A stretch of DNA of 22,739 bases from DASPNH01 sp035626675 (GTDB taxonomy: Bacteria > Desulfobacterota > Binatia > UBA1149 > CAITLU01). Location: contig DASPNH010000060.1 of the NCBI GenBank assembly GCA_035626675.1, positions 1-22,739 on the forward strand. Reading direction: 5' to 3'. Below the pieces are notes generated by a model. The model saw only the letters and a list, made by a program, of their open reading frames with translations. It did not search any database and was not told the DNA's origin. This document shows, one piece after another, positions 16,501 to 22,739 of the stretch. The stretch's first letter is position 1. Every line of letters starts with the position of its first letter. The translations under genes and the position numbers were made by a program.

Positions 16501-16758
16501 GAAGCCGCGCAGGATCTGGATCCAGGGCCAGTACGCCGGCGCCCCGCCGCTCTCCCAGCACCGACCCCACATCGCGCGCACGCCGCCGGCGGCCGTCTCG
16601 TTGGCGAACTCGTCGGCGAGCCTGGTCTTGCCGATGCCTGCCTCGCCCACGAGCAGGAAGATCTGGCCTCGCCCCCCGCACGCATCGGCCCACCCGCGCC
16701 GGAGCCGCTCGAGCTCGGCGTGCCTGCCGACGAAAGCTCCGCTGCTGCCCGCGCCCAT
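13585..16758 (-). CDS. STAND-type AAA ATPase with TPR-like repeats and C-terminal regulatory domain
   Basis: A 1057-residue protein of the AAA_16/LuxR-MalT-like signalling ATPases. FVGRHAEL (9-16) opens the ATPase module, followed by Walker A GEAGIGKT (38-45) and Walker B VLVLDD (131-136). A sensor/winged region follows to about residue 370. The middle (about 390-860) is Ala/Leu/Glu-rich and helical, as expected for TPR-type repeats. The C-terminus has FWTIEFSGRTIQLRTIRGLDYIAYLL-type sequence (about 885-930), a compact domain often found on such ATPases that resembles a winged-helix fold, and then an Arg/Glu-rich helical tail. The usual LuxR HTH is not visible, so direct DNA binding is uncertain. 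An in-frame GTG at 16809 lies inside a REP palindrome and is rejected as start in favour of ATG 16758. It may be a partner for the neighbouring kinase, but nothing proves it. Confidence 0.85.
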   Translation of the reverse strand: MGAGSSGAFVGRHAELERLRRGWADACGGRGQIFLLVGEAGIGKTRLADEFANETAAGGVRAMWGRCWESGGAPAYWPWIQILRGFGRPGSLLDLREPAAVETAPPEQARFQLFDETTTYLREQARREPAVLVLDDLHAADLPSLLLLRFLARELRGTRLLIVGTYREHEASRDPAVAQLLGKVMREGERLRLGGLSPGDVEHYLAQTGGGAHHSIAEALHAFTDGNPLFVTEAARLLAQRVPSSGPVLSLPPELRSVVRARIDALGETAVGVLSMAAVIGRDFDLTTLQCVAADAGQTVEVSTVLEAARTAGLVRAVNAATGPFSFAHVVVRDTLYDDVEPLRRAELHRLAGSTLEQLGGEVVATSPSTLAHHFFLGAAAGGALAAVEYARRAADHAQAQTAYEEAAGHYQRALQVLPLCEVDAAERTRLRCEILLGLGDAQWGSANLQAMRETFENAAETARGLAGAGGAALLARAALGLGGRQQRAHLVYDGAVVALLEEALSRLSIDERALRARLMARLAYALYLAPESAERRRQLCGEAVSVARALGDPHTLRWVLSDWRWALWRPDSIHERIEVGREMTRLAASLRDREMAVNECAWRLVDLFELGDIVGVEAELALYEQAAAELRLPWYDWYAARFAALLAIVRGEFEEAERLAEGGVTAAQRVQHQDAAVVYGTQIMCLRSEQGRIDELEHPIKAFVGQYPDVPIWRYTLASIYALQGRLAEARDELDRAAAGNFAGLPDSYLRLPALSYLCEVCAFLEDAERCAMLYPMLLPYAGRCIVVGFGAAWRGLVDRHLALLAMAMGRKDAAREHAQAALAMAQRLRARPEEARCLAVLGRLQQDEPAVVVPSAPVSDTRPKRAVFRHSGDFWTIEFSGRTIQLRTIRGLDYIAYLLRHPEREFLVTDLVHLTEGEDADLAVPDEGERAFLGDAGEVLDAKATAQYRRRLLELRDELEDAEEMRDVQRAERAREEMEALATMLAGGLGLGGRGRQAGSAVERARVSVTKRISAARRRVAESDEALARYLTRTIRTGTFCSFVPDPDLPVEWEL

Positions 16759-16796
16759 CGTCGCCGATCCTATCGGCAATGCGGCCGGGTCGGAAA

Positions 16797-16841
16797 AGGG
16801 TTCAGGCACCTTTTCGGCGGTCGAAAAGGTGCCTGAACCCT
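16797..16841. repeat. REP-like palindrome with perfect 20-bp arms
   Basis: The arm at 16797-16816 (AGGGTTCAGGCACCTTTTCG) is perfectly complementary to 16822-16841 around a 5-nt centre GCGGT. It shares the CAGGCACCTTTTC core with elements at 10003 and 18997. It lies between the 63-aa gene and the STAND ATPase gene, both on the minus strand, where it could block read-through or protect mRNA. Confidence 0.93.
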
Positions 16842-16869
16842 CTTGGCCGCCTGACGCCTCTTGGCCCTC

Positions 16870-17061
16870 TCAGACTGCGACGCGCGTGCCTTTCTTTCCG
16901 ATGACCGTGACGCGCCAGCGCAGGTCCTCGCCGGGAAGCTCGACGAGCTGGGTTTCGTAGTTGCGCGCCTCGCACTCGGCGATGAAATCGCGGGCCTTCT
17001 CTTCCTTGTAGAAGTACCGGACGGTGCCCGTGTAGATGAAGTCTGCGAACGGCGTGGCCAC
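16870..17061 (-). CDS. Small hypothetical protein, 63 aa
   Basis: The GTG start at 17061 is preceded by GGAGGGCAGGAA, one of the best ribosome sites in the window, which supports a real gene. The product (MATPFADFIYTG at the start, VTVIGKKGTRVAV at the end) is soluble, mixed in charge and probably an alpha/beta fold: strand TVRYFY, helix KARDFIAECEARN, strand TQLVEL, strand RWRVTVIG. I do not recognise a family. It is divergent from the cytochrome gene (150-bp gap) and lies upstream of the STAND ATPase gene on the same strand, separated by a 112-bp gap holding a REP hairpin, so co-transcription is possible. Confidence 0.72.
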   Translation of the reverse strand: MATPFADFIYTGTVRYFYKEEKARDFIAECEARNYETQLVELPGEDLRWRVTVIGKKGTRVAV

Positions 17062-17211
17062 TTCCTGCCCTCCGGTTTTCGTGGTGAGGCGCCTTTCTTA
17101 CCGTTGCCCCAGGTTCGCTCAAGACCCCAGGCGTGCGGCCGGGCCAGGGGACGCGGCCGGCACGCAAAAATCGCTCGCATTAGCGCTGCGGAACCGGTTA
17201 AACCCGCGCCC

Positions 17212-18939
17212 ATGCGCATACACGTGGGGACGGTCTTCGGGGGAGCCGCGCTGCTTGCCCTCTCGATCATGATGAGCCCGGTCGCTGCCCTGGCCGACGA
17301 GTGCGGCAAGGCCTGCGGCCGCCAGCAAAAGGCCTGCATCGGCGTGGCCAAGAACGACTACTTCGTCGCTCGCCACGCCTGCCTGTCCGAGCCGGACTAT
17401 GCGGCCTGCGTGCGGACGGCGCTGGCCGTGCGGCGCAACACGGCGGCGCTGTGCAAGCAGGCTCGCTACGAGGATTGCACGCCCTGCTGCGAGGCGGCCG
17501 GCGTCTCGGGCATCAACTTCTGCGCCACCAACCAGGGCCGCGTGCTTCCGGCCGCTCCGCAACAAAGCGGCGATCCGCAAGTCGGCCGCGAGAACCTCAT
17601 CGCCGGCGACGTCATGACCTGCGGCGTGCCCTACAAGATCTGGGACATCGATTTGCTGCAGCCCTTCATCGCCGCCGGGTTTGCCGGCGACATTGACGAT
17701 CCGCCCATTCCCGGCCGCACCGGCAACAACGCCAACCTGCCCTACTTCCTGACCGCCTTCACGACGCCAGAAGGCGTCGACGTGGTCAACGCCAACTGCC
17801 TGCTCTGCCACGGCAGCGAGTTCGACGGCGACCTCGTCATCGGGCTGGGAAATCCGACGCGCGACTTCACCAGCGGTGCGGGCGGCGGCGGCAGCTTCTC
17901 GACCGATGACGAGACCCTGGACCGCTTCGGCCTGAACGAAGGCGAGAAGGAGCAGGTCCGGCGCCTTTTCGCGCGCGGCGCGATCATCGGTCCGCAGACC
18001 GTCGTGCGCACGGTCGGCATGAACCCGGCCGAGATGCTCGCCGTCATCCTGATGGCTCACCATGATCGCGACACGCTGGCGTGGAGCGAGACGCCGCTGT
18101 TCGACATCGTCGTGCGCGACGAGAACGGCGTTCCGATCGAGGATCCCACCGTCACCTCCGATCCACCGCCGTGGTGGCGCGTGCACAAGAAGAACGCGCT
18201 CTTCTACAACGGCATGGCGCGCGGTGACCACCGCGGCACCATGTCGGCGGCGACCTCGGTATGCGTCGACAGCGTTCCGCGCGCGCTCGAAGTGGACGAC
18301 ATGTTCAAGGACATCAACGCGTTCATCGAGTCGCTGCGCGCTCCGGCCTACCCGCGCGAAATCGACGGCGCACTGGCCGACGACGGCCGCGTCCTCTTCA
18401 ACCGCGACTGCGCCGGCTGCCACGGCAGCTACGACGCCGACGAAGAGGAAGAGACCTATCCGAACCTGCTGATCCCGCTGGACGTGGTCAAGACCGATCC
18501 GGTCGTGGCCAACGCCGGCGTCGTCCACACGCCCGAGCTGGTCGACTGGTACAACCAGTCCTTCTACGGCCTGATCACGCCCCTGGAGCCGAACGATCCG
18601 TTCCCCGGCTACATGCCGCCTCCTCTGGACGGCATCTGGGCAACGGCGCCGTTCTTCCACAACGGATCGGTGCCGACCATCGAGCTGGTGCTGAACAGCG
18701 CCGCGCGCCCGACCTACTGGCGGCGCAACAACTACGACAGCCGCGACTTCGACGAGGATGCGCTCGGCTGGCCGTGGACCGAGGTCGAACTGCCGCAGGC
18801 CGAGCACGAAGATCCCGAAGAGGCCAAGTTCGTCTACGACACGACGTACTGGAGCCAGTCCAACAAGGGCCACCCCTTCGGCGACCACCTCAGCGGCAAG
18901 GAACGCAAAGCCGTCCTCGAGTACCTCAAGACGCTGTAG
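17212..18939 (+). CDS. Exported di-haem c-type cytochrome, RoxA/MauG-like
   Basis: A 575-residue exported protein. Residues 1-29 are a signal peptide (cut near ALA-DE). Residues 31-105 form a Cys-rich segment with about ten cysteines (for example CGKACGRQQKAC and CTPCC). Two haem-c sites follow: C196-L-L-C199-H200 and C400-A-G-C403-H404. The 204-residue spacing is close to that of the rubber oxygenase RoxA. The motif PPPLDGIWATAPFFHNGSVPT, typical of RoxA-like and related di-haem cytochromes, lies about 70 residues after the second site. Family members oxidise substrates in the periplasm or outside the cell (rubber cleavage, peroxide reduction, MauG cofactor maturation); the substrate here is unknown. 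RoxA is about 100 residues longer. The start is set at ATG 17212, which begins the signal peptide; no strong ribosome site is seen. A REP palindrome begins 3 bp after the stop. Confidence 0.87.
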   Translation: MRIHVGTVFGGAALLALSIMMSPVAALADECGKACGRQQKACIGVAKNDYFVARHACLSEPDYAACVRTALAVRRNTAALCKQARYEDCTPCCEAAGVSGINFCATNQGRVLPAAPQQSGDPQVGRENLIAGDVMTCGVPYKIWDIDLLQPFIAAGFAGDIDDPPIPGRTGNNANLPYFLTAFTTPEGVDVVNANCLLCHGSEFDGDLVIGLGNPTRDFTSGAGGGGSFSTDDETLDRFGLNEGEKEQVRRLFARGAIIGPQTVVRTVGMNPAEMLAVILMAHHDRDTLAWSETPLFDIVVRDENGVPIEDPTVTSDPPPWWRVHKKNALFYNGMARGDHRGTMSAATSVCVDSVPRALEVDDMFKDINAFIESLRAPAYPREIDGALADDGRVLFNRDCAGCHGSYDADEEEETYPNLLIPLDVVKTDPVVANAGVVHTPELVDWYNQSFYGLITPLEPNDPFPGYMPPPLDGIWATAPFFHNGSVPTIELVLNSAARPTYWRRNNYDSRDFDEDALGWPWTEVELPQAEHEDPEEAKFVYDTTYWSQSNKGHPFGDHLSGKERKAVLEYLKTL

Positions 18940-18985
18940 CGGCTTTAAGGGGACAGTCCCCTTAAAGCGCCAAGACGCTGTAGCG
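18927..18985. repeat. 15-bp direct repeat flanking a REP palindrome
   Basis: CAAGACGCTGTAGCG occurs at 18927-18941, where it encodes the last residues and TAG stop of the cytochrome gene, and again at 18971-18985. Between them are 29 bp consisting of the palindrome 18942-18968 plus two bases. This looks like an insertion with a duplicated target, or a slippage duplication. Confidence 0.9.
18942..18968. repeat. REP-like perfect palindrome, AAGGGGACAGTCCCCTT type
   Basis: GCTTTAAGGGGAC (18942-18954) and GTCCCCTTAAAGC (18956-18968) are perfectly complementary around a single A. It begins 3 bp after the stop codon of the cytochrome gene. Palindromes with this core are a common class of dispersed bacterial REP sequences. 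It may act as a weak transcription barrier between the convergent genes. Confidence 0.9.
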
Positions 18986-18996
18986 CAAGAAAAGAA

Positions 18997-19045
18997 GGGG
19001 CAGGCACCTTTTCCGGCTGCCGGCAAATGCCTGACTCCGTTTTTC
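18997..19045. repeat. Degenerate REP-like palindrome with T-run
   Basis: GGGGCAGGCACCTTTTCCGG (18997-19016) is the third copy of the CAGGCACCTTTT element, with an imperfect right arm GCCGGCAAATGCCTGACTCC (19019-19038): CAGGCA pairs with TGCCTG and CCGGC with GCCGG. The right side is followed by GTTTTTC (19039-19045), so on the + strand it can serve as terminator for the cytochrome gene. The convergent oxidoreductase stop lies at 19044. Confidence 0.75.
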
Positions 19046-20249
19046 AGAGCACGCAGCGGACGCCAGCGCGGTCGCTTTCGGCCACGCACTTGTTGCACGA
19101 GATGCATCGCGAGCGCTCGGCGGTGCCTGCTTCGAAGCGCGCGATCAAGTCGGGGTCGGCCAGCAGAGCGCGGCCCATCGCCACGAAGTCGAACCCTTCG
19201 CGCATCGCCGTCTCCAGGTTGCCCGCCGAGAGCATGCCGCCGAGCAGGATCAGCGGAACCTTCACTGCCGCACGCACGGTGCGCGCCAGGTCCAGGAAGT
19301 ACATCTCCTCGAACGGATACTCGCGCACCACGCTCTTGCCGAAAAAGCGCAGCGCCAGACGCTGCGCGCGGCTCTTCTCGGCGGCGATCATCTCCTCGAG
19401 AGGCGCTGCGCCGCGAAACAGGTAGAACGGCGTGCGGCTGGTGAAGCCGCCGGTCAGCTCGATGGCATCGACGCCGCCCGCTTCGAGGGCGCGGCATACC
19501 TCGACCGCGTCGTCGATCTCGAGCCCGCCGCGAAAGCCGTCGCGCAGGTTGGTCTTGGCGATCACCGCGCAGCGCGATCCGACCGCGTCGCGCACGCGCT
19601 CGAGCACGAGCAGCGGAACGCGCAGGCGGTTGCCGATGCTCCCGCCGTACTGGTCGCGTCGCAGGTTGGTTGCCGGGCTGAGGAACTGGCTCAGCAGATA
19701 GCCGTGCCCCAGATGCAGCTCGACCGCGTCGAATCCCGCGCGCACCGCGCGCTCGGCGGCATCGGCGAACTGGCAGGCGACCTCCTCGATGTCGCGCGCG
19801 GTCATCTCGCGGGAGAACGGGATCCCCGACAGCAGACCGTACGGATTGAGCAGCCGCGAGGGGCCGAGCGAGCGGCGCCCGGGAAGCTCGGTGTTGCGCG
19901 AGAAGTAGCCGCAGTGCCCGAGCTGGAGCGAGACCGCCGCTCCGTATGCGTGCACTTCCTCGACCAGCGCTGCCAGCGGCACGACCGCTTCCTCGCGCAT
20001 GTACATCTGCTCGGCGAAGGTGCGGCCGTGCGGCGAGACGGCGCAGTAGGCGACGGTGGTCATGCCGACACCGCCGCGCGCAAGCTCGCAGTGATGCTCG
20101 ACGAGAGCGCGCGAGGGCAGCCCGCGCGGCGTCATGCCTTCGTAGGTGGCGGTCTTGATGACGCGATTTCGAAGCGTCAGCGGTCCCAGACGTGCAGGCG
20201 AGAGCGCCCGGGCAAGATGCGGACGAGTCGCCGATGCAGCCCCCGTCAT
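19044..20249 (-). CDS. NADH:flavin oxidoreductase, Old Yellow Enzyme family
   Basis: A 401-residue FMN-dependent TIM-barrel reductase. Visible motifs are LTLRNRVIKTATYEG near the N-terminus, SLQLGHCG (the QLxHxG strand), and the catalytic HLGHGYLLSQFLSP with NLRRDQYGGSIGNR. The phosphate-binding end is PLILLGGM followed by FVAMGRALLADPDL. The C-terminus has C382-x2-C385-x2-C388 and C399, resembling the iron-sulfur cysteine cluster of 2,4-dienoyl-CoA reductase, but the protein stops two residues later, so the FAD/NAD(P) domains of that larger family are absent. Likely substrates are activated alkenes, not identified here. The ATG overlaps the stop of the upstream GNAT gene (ATGA, 20246-20249), so the pair is translationally coupled. 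Confidence 0.93.
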   Translation of the reverse strand: MTGAASATRPHLARALSPARLGPLTLRNRVIKTATYEGMTPRGLPSRALVEHHCELARGGVGMTTVAYCAVSPHGRTFAEQMYMREEAVVPLAALVEEVHAYGAAVSLQLGHCGYFSRNTELPGRRSLGPSRLLNPYGLLSGIPFSREMTARDIEEVACQFADAAERAVRAGFDAVELHLGHGYLLSQFLSPATNLRRDQYGGSIGNRLRVPLLVLERVRDAVGSRCAVIAKTNLRDGFRGGLEIDDAVEVCRALEAGGVDAIELTGGFTSRTPFYLFRGAAPLEEMIAAEKSRAQRLALRFFGKSVVREYPFEEMYFLDLARTVRAAVKVPLILLGGMLSAGNLETAMREGFDFVAMGRALLADPDLIARFEAGTAERSRCISCNKCVAESDRAGVRCVL

Positions 20250-21283
20250 CTCTCGAGGCCGCGTGCCCACGCCACGCGCTCGTCGACCTGGCGGCGCATC
20301 GTGGCTTCGACGGGAACGAAGCCGCGGCTTTGCCAGAACGGCCCGCCGCGCGGGTTGCCCGAGACGAAATGCAGGCTGCACCACTGGATGCCGCGTTTGC
20401 GCAGGAGCGACAGCGCGTGATCGAGCAGCACGGTTCCGACGCCGCCCGAGCGCGAGTCGGATTCCATGTAGCCTTCCCACAGGTACATCATGCGCTCGCA
20501 CACCAGCAGCGGTGACAGGAAGACCGCGGGCACGAACAGCATCGAGCCGATGGGCTGGCCGCCTCGTCTGGCCACGAAAGCCACGCCTTGGCCGCTGCTG
20601 AGCGCGTCCACGCGGATGGCGCGCACCTTGGCATCGGGCTCGCCGTTGTACGGCCAGAACATTGGCGAGCCGGTCTGGAACGTCATCAGACGCTGGTGAA
20701 ACATCTCGAGCACGTCGTCGTCGTGGCCACGCACCTCGTCGATGAAGAGGCCTTCGAGGCGGCCCGGCGGCGGCTCCAGCGGCGCCGTCGAGCGCAGAGC
20801 GCAGACGGACTTGCGCCCGAAACCGAGCTGCACCCACGCGTCGATGACGGGCCGGTCGAGCCAGCTGATCGAGACGTTGTGGACGAAGAAGCCCTCCTCG
20901 ATCCAGCGCCGGCTCAGGAACGCATACAGCGCCTCGTAAACCTCCGCCGCATCGACACCCTCGTCGACGCCGTGGCAGTGCAGCGGCACCGAGATCGAAC
21001 GAGGCTCGGCATAGATGGCGGCGAAATCCTCGGGCGCGAACAGCAGCCGCTCGCCGATCAGGAAGCCGCACATGCGGCCGTCGATCTCGGCCACCGCGCC
21101 GTCGGCGCGATGCGAGGCCATCGCCGATTCGACGAAGCCGCGGCAGGACTCGGCGTCGCAGAAGGTCGGACCGAGCAGCACGGGCGCCGCCGCCTGTGTG
21201 CGCCGATGGGCAGCGGCAAGGACTGCCGAGACGCCGTGATGATCGCCCGGCAGCAGCTCGCGTACGTGGAGTCGAGTCACCAT
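20246..21283 (-). CDS. GNAT-family N-acetyltransferase, probably two GNAT domains
   Basis: A 345-residue cytosolic protein. The start ATG has a good ribosome site (AGAGGGGA). The C-terminal half (about 170-335) is a clear GNAT domain: RSGGVGTVLLDHALSLL fits the acetyl-CoA pyrophosphate-binding pattern R/QxxGxG/A, and GNPRGGPFWQSRGFVPVE is the closing strand-helix. The N-terminal half (VRELLPGDHHGVSAVL, then GFLIGERLL and WVQLGFGRKSVCAL) looks like a second, degenerate GNAT domain without a clear GxG loop. The substrate is unknown. It is the first gene of a coupled pair with the Old Yellow Enzyme and is divergent from the aminopeptidase gene over 96 bp, which should hold both promoters. Confidence 0.85.
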   Translation of the reverse strand: MVTRLHVRELLPGDHHGVSAVLAAAHRRTQAAAPVLLGPTFCDAESCRGFVESAMASHRADGAVAEIDGRMCGFLIGERLLFAPEDFAAIYAEPRSISVPLHCHGVDEGVDAAEVYEALYAFLSRRWIEEGFFVHNVSISWLDRPVIDAWVQLGFGRKSVCALRSTAPLEPPPGRLEGLFIDEVRGHDDDVLEMFHQRLMTFQTGSPMFWPYNGEPDAKVRAIRVDALSSGQGVAFVARRGGQPIGSMLFVPAVFLSPLLVCERMMYLWEGYMESDSRSGGVGTVLLDHALSLLRKRGIQWCSLHFVSGNPRGGPFWQSRGFVPVEATMRRQVDERVAWARGLER

Positions 21284-21379
21284 TCCCCTCTTCGCCGTGC
21301 ACCGCACGGCCGGCCGGCGAAGGCATAGCGAGGTCGCATCGTCCTCGCCACCCGCAACTCTCCCGGCTATGCTCCGGCG

Positions 21380-22681
21380 ATGGCCGAGCCGGTACGCGAC
21401 CTCCTCTCCTACCTGGATGCATCGCCCACGCCCTACCACGCGGTGGCCGAGACGCTGCGGCGGCTCGAGAACGCGCGCTACCGGCGCCTTCGCGAGCAGG
21501 ATGCCTGGGACCTGGAGGCGGGTGACCGCTGCTACGTCGTTCGCGGCGGCAGCATCATCGCCTTCGAGATCGGGCACGCCGAGCTCTGTGATGCCGGTTT
21601 TCGCATCATCGGATCGCACACGGATTCGCCCAACCTGCGGATCAAGCCGAAGGCCGACGTCCGCAGCCACGGCTATCGCCAGCTGGCGGTCGAGCCCTAC
21701 GGCGGTGTCCTCCTGCATACCTGGCTCGACCGCGACCTCGGGCTTGCCGGCCGCGTCAGTCTGGCCGCAGGCGACGAGCCTCGCAGCGTGCTGATCGACG
21801 TTCGACGGCCGGTCGCGCGCATTCCGAGCCTCGCCATCCACCTGTCGCGCGAGCTGCACAGCGAAGGGCTCAAGCTGAACCAGCAGACGCATCTGCCTCC
21901 GGTGATCGGACTCGAAAAGCAGAACGAGCTCTCCAGACTCATCGCCGAAGAGCTCGAGGCGCAGGGCGAGGATTCGGTCGACCCCGAAGACGTGCTCGGT
22001 TTCGATCTGATGCTCTACGACCTGCAGGCCGCGGCCATCGCCGGCAGCGGCGGCGACTTCATCCACTCGGCGCGCCTGGACAACCTCGAGTCGTGCCACA
22101 GCGGCCTCTCGGCGATCCTGGCCTCGGCCGAGAGCGGCGAGTCGCCGTTCACGCGCGTGCTCGTGCTCTACGATCACGAGGAGGTGGGCAGCCGCAGCGC
22201 GCACGGAGCCGCCGGGCCGTTCCTGGTCGACGTGCTCGACCGCATCACCATCCTGACCAGTGAGGGCGATCCCGAAGCGCGCGCGCGAGCACTGGCCAAG
22301 TCCTGGATGATCTCGGCCGACATGGCTCACGCCGTCCATCCCAACTATGCCGACCGGCACGAGAGCGGACACCGGCCGGTACTCGGCGGCGGGCCGGTGA
22401 TCAAGATCAATGCCAGCCAGTCGTATGCGACCGAGGCCGACAGCGCCGCGCTGTTCGCATCGCTGTGCCGGCGCTGCGACGTGCCCTACCAGCACTTCGT
22501 CGCACGCAGCGATCTCGGCTGCGGCTCGACCATCGGTCCGATCACTGCCGCGCGTCTCGGCATCCGCACCGCCGACGTGGGCTCGCCCATGCTTTCGATG
22601 CACTCGTGCCGCGAGATGTCCGGCACCGCCGACGTCGAGCCGATGATCCGGGTCCTGACCGCGTACTACCTTCCCGAATGA
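21380..22681 (+). CDS. M18-family aminopeptidase (aspartyl aminopeptidase type)
   Basis: A 433-residue cytosolic di-zinc aminopeptidase that removes N-terminal residues, often acidic ones, from peptides. All family ligands are present in order: H80 in GSHTDSPNLR, D234 (RLDNLES), catalytic E267 and ligand E268 (YDHEEVGS), D314 (SADMAHAVHPNY) and H408 (MHSCREM). Other family motifs are YGGVLLHTWLDRDLGLAGR and GPVIKINASQSYAT. Length agrees with bacterial M18 enzymes (about 430). The start ATG is the first codon of a typical N-terminus (DLLSYLDASPTPYHAV). No strong ribosome site is visible. It is not part of an obvious operon to the left; a possible next gene starts about 40 bp after the stop. 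Confidence 0.95.
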   Translation: MAEPVRDLLSYLDASPTPYHAVAETLRRLENARYRRLREQDAWDLEAGDRCYVVRGGSIIAFEIGHAELCDAGFRIIGSHTDSPNLRIKPKADVRSHGYRQLAVEPYGGVLLHTWLDRDLGLAGRVSLAAGDEPRSVLIDVRRPVARIPSLAIHLSRELHSEGLKLNQQTHLPPVIGLEKQNELSRLIAEELEAQGEDSVDPEDVLGFDLMLYDLQAAAIAGSGGDFIHSARLDNLESCHSGLSAILASAESGESPFTRVLVLYDHEEVGSRSAHGAAGPFLVDVLDRITILTSEGDPEARARALAKSWMISADMAHAVHPNYADRHESGHRPVLGGGPVIKINASQSYATEADSAALFASLCRRCDVPYQHFVARSDLGCGSTIGPITAARLGIRTADVGSPMLSMHSCREMSGTADVEPMIRVLTAYYLPE

Positions 22682-22723
22682 GAATGCGATCGAGTCCTGC
22701 ATCCGAGCCTGAGGACGCGCAGC

Positions 22724-22739
22724 ATGAGGATCGGCGACT
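22724..22739 (+). CDS. Possible start of a further gene, cut by the window end
   Basis: ATG at 22724 is preceded by GAGGACGC at a plausible ribosome-site distance and opens a frame reading MRIGD up to the window edge. Five codons are too few to judge; it is offered only because the spacing fits. Confidence 0.25.

Noticed and set aside
16861..17211. N-terminal extension of the di-haem cytochrome
   Set aside because: It would place 117 residues before an obvious signal peptide and overlap the 63-aa gene on the other strand; ATG 17212 begins the signal peptide.
20246..22702. Very long minus-strand frame joining the GNAT protein to sequence opposite the aminopeptidase
   Set aside because: The part opposite 21380-22681 is the shadow of a gene with all M18 ligands; the GNAT gene has its own ATG with a good ribosome site at 21283.

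Overview
The window is GC-rich and gene-dense, with many genes on both strands, short intergenic gaps and few strong Shine-Dalgarno sequences. It looks like chromosomal DNA of a free-living, Gram-negative-type bacterium. The secreted EGF-repeat protein has a Thr-rich linker followed by a C-terminal beta-rich domain. From memory, that architecture is typical of deltaproteobacteria-like lineages such as Candidatus Binatia/Binatota. This is an inference and no marker gene here proves it. No phage genes, transposase, tRNA, rRNA or CRISPR array was recognised.

Layout. 1-918: a 44-bp tandem repeat array running up to a crotonase-family gene. 1121-4487: two secreted proteins, a gluzincin-type metalloprotease with its own terminator and an EGF-repeat protein. 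4485-4719: a second tandem array (47-bp unit) that supplies the stop codon of the EGF gene and the likely GTG start of a membrane protein. 5403-6718: a 2-hydroxychromene-2-carboxylate isomerase-like gene, divergent from greB. 6719-7263: non-coding DNA holding structured element copy 1. 7264-9916: a minus-strand operon of a class A beta-lactamase-like serine hydrolase, an M15-like peptidase and a probable carboxylate-amine ligase. 9917-10642: a REP palindrome and structured element copy 2. 10643-13588: a MEDS/PAS hybrid histidine kinase, sharing a CTAG stop with a convergent STAND-type ATPase/TPR regulator (13585-16758). 16870-17061: a 63-aa protein. 17212-18939: a RoxA/MauG-like di-haem cytochrome. 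18942-19038: REP-type palindromes. 19044-21283: a GNAT protein translationally coupled to an Old Yellow Enzyme. 21380-22681: an M18 aminopeptidase.

The most notable signal is a pair of related non-coding elements, about 375-435 nt long, on the + strand (6862-7237 and 10111-10545). They share ordered sequence blocks and several hairpins. Both end in an almost identical terminator whose stem carries a compensatory base-pair change. Copy 1 lies between convergent genes and copy 2 between divergent genes, so neither terminator on the + strand ends a plausible protein gene of its own except possibly greB. The simplest reading is two paralogous small-RNA genes of an unrecognised family.

A second theme is repeat biology. 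Three REP-like palindromes share the core CAGGCACCTTTTC, another REP palindrome is bracketed by a 15-bp direct repeat copied from the end of the neighbouring gene, and two tandem arrays share a common skeleton and stop exactly at gene starts.
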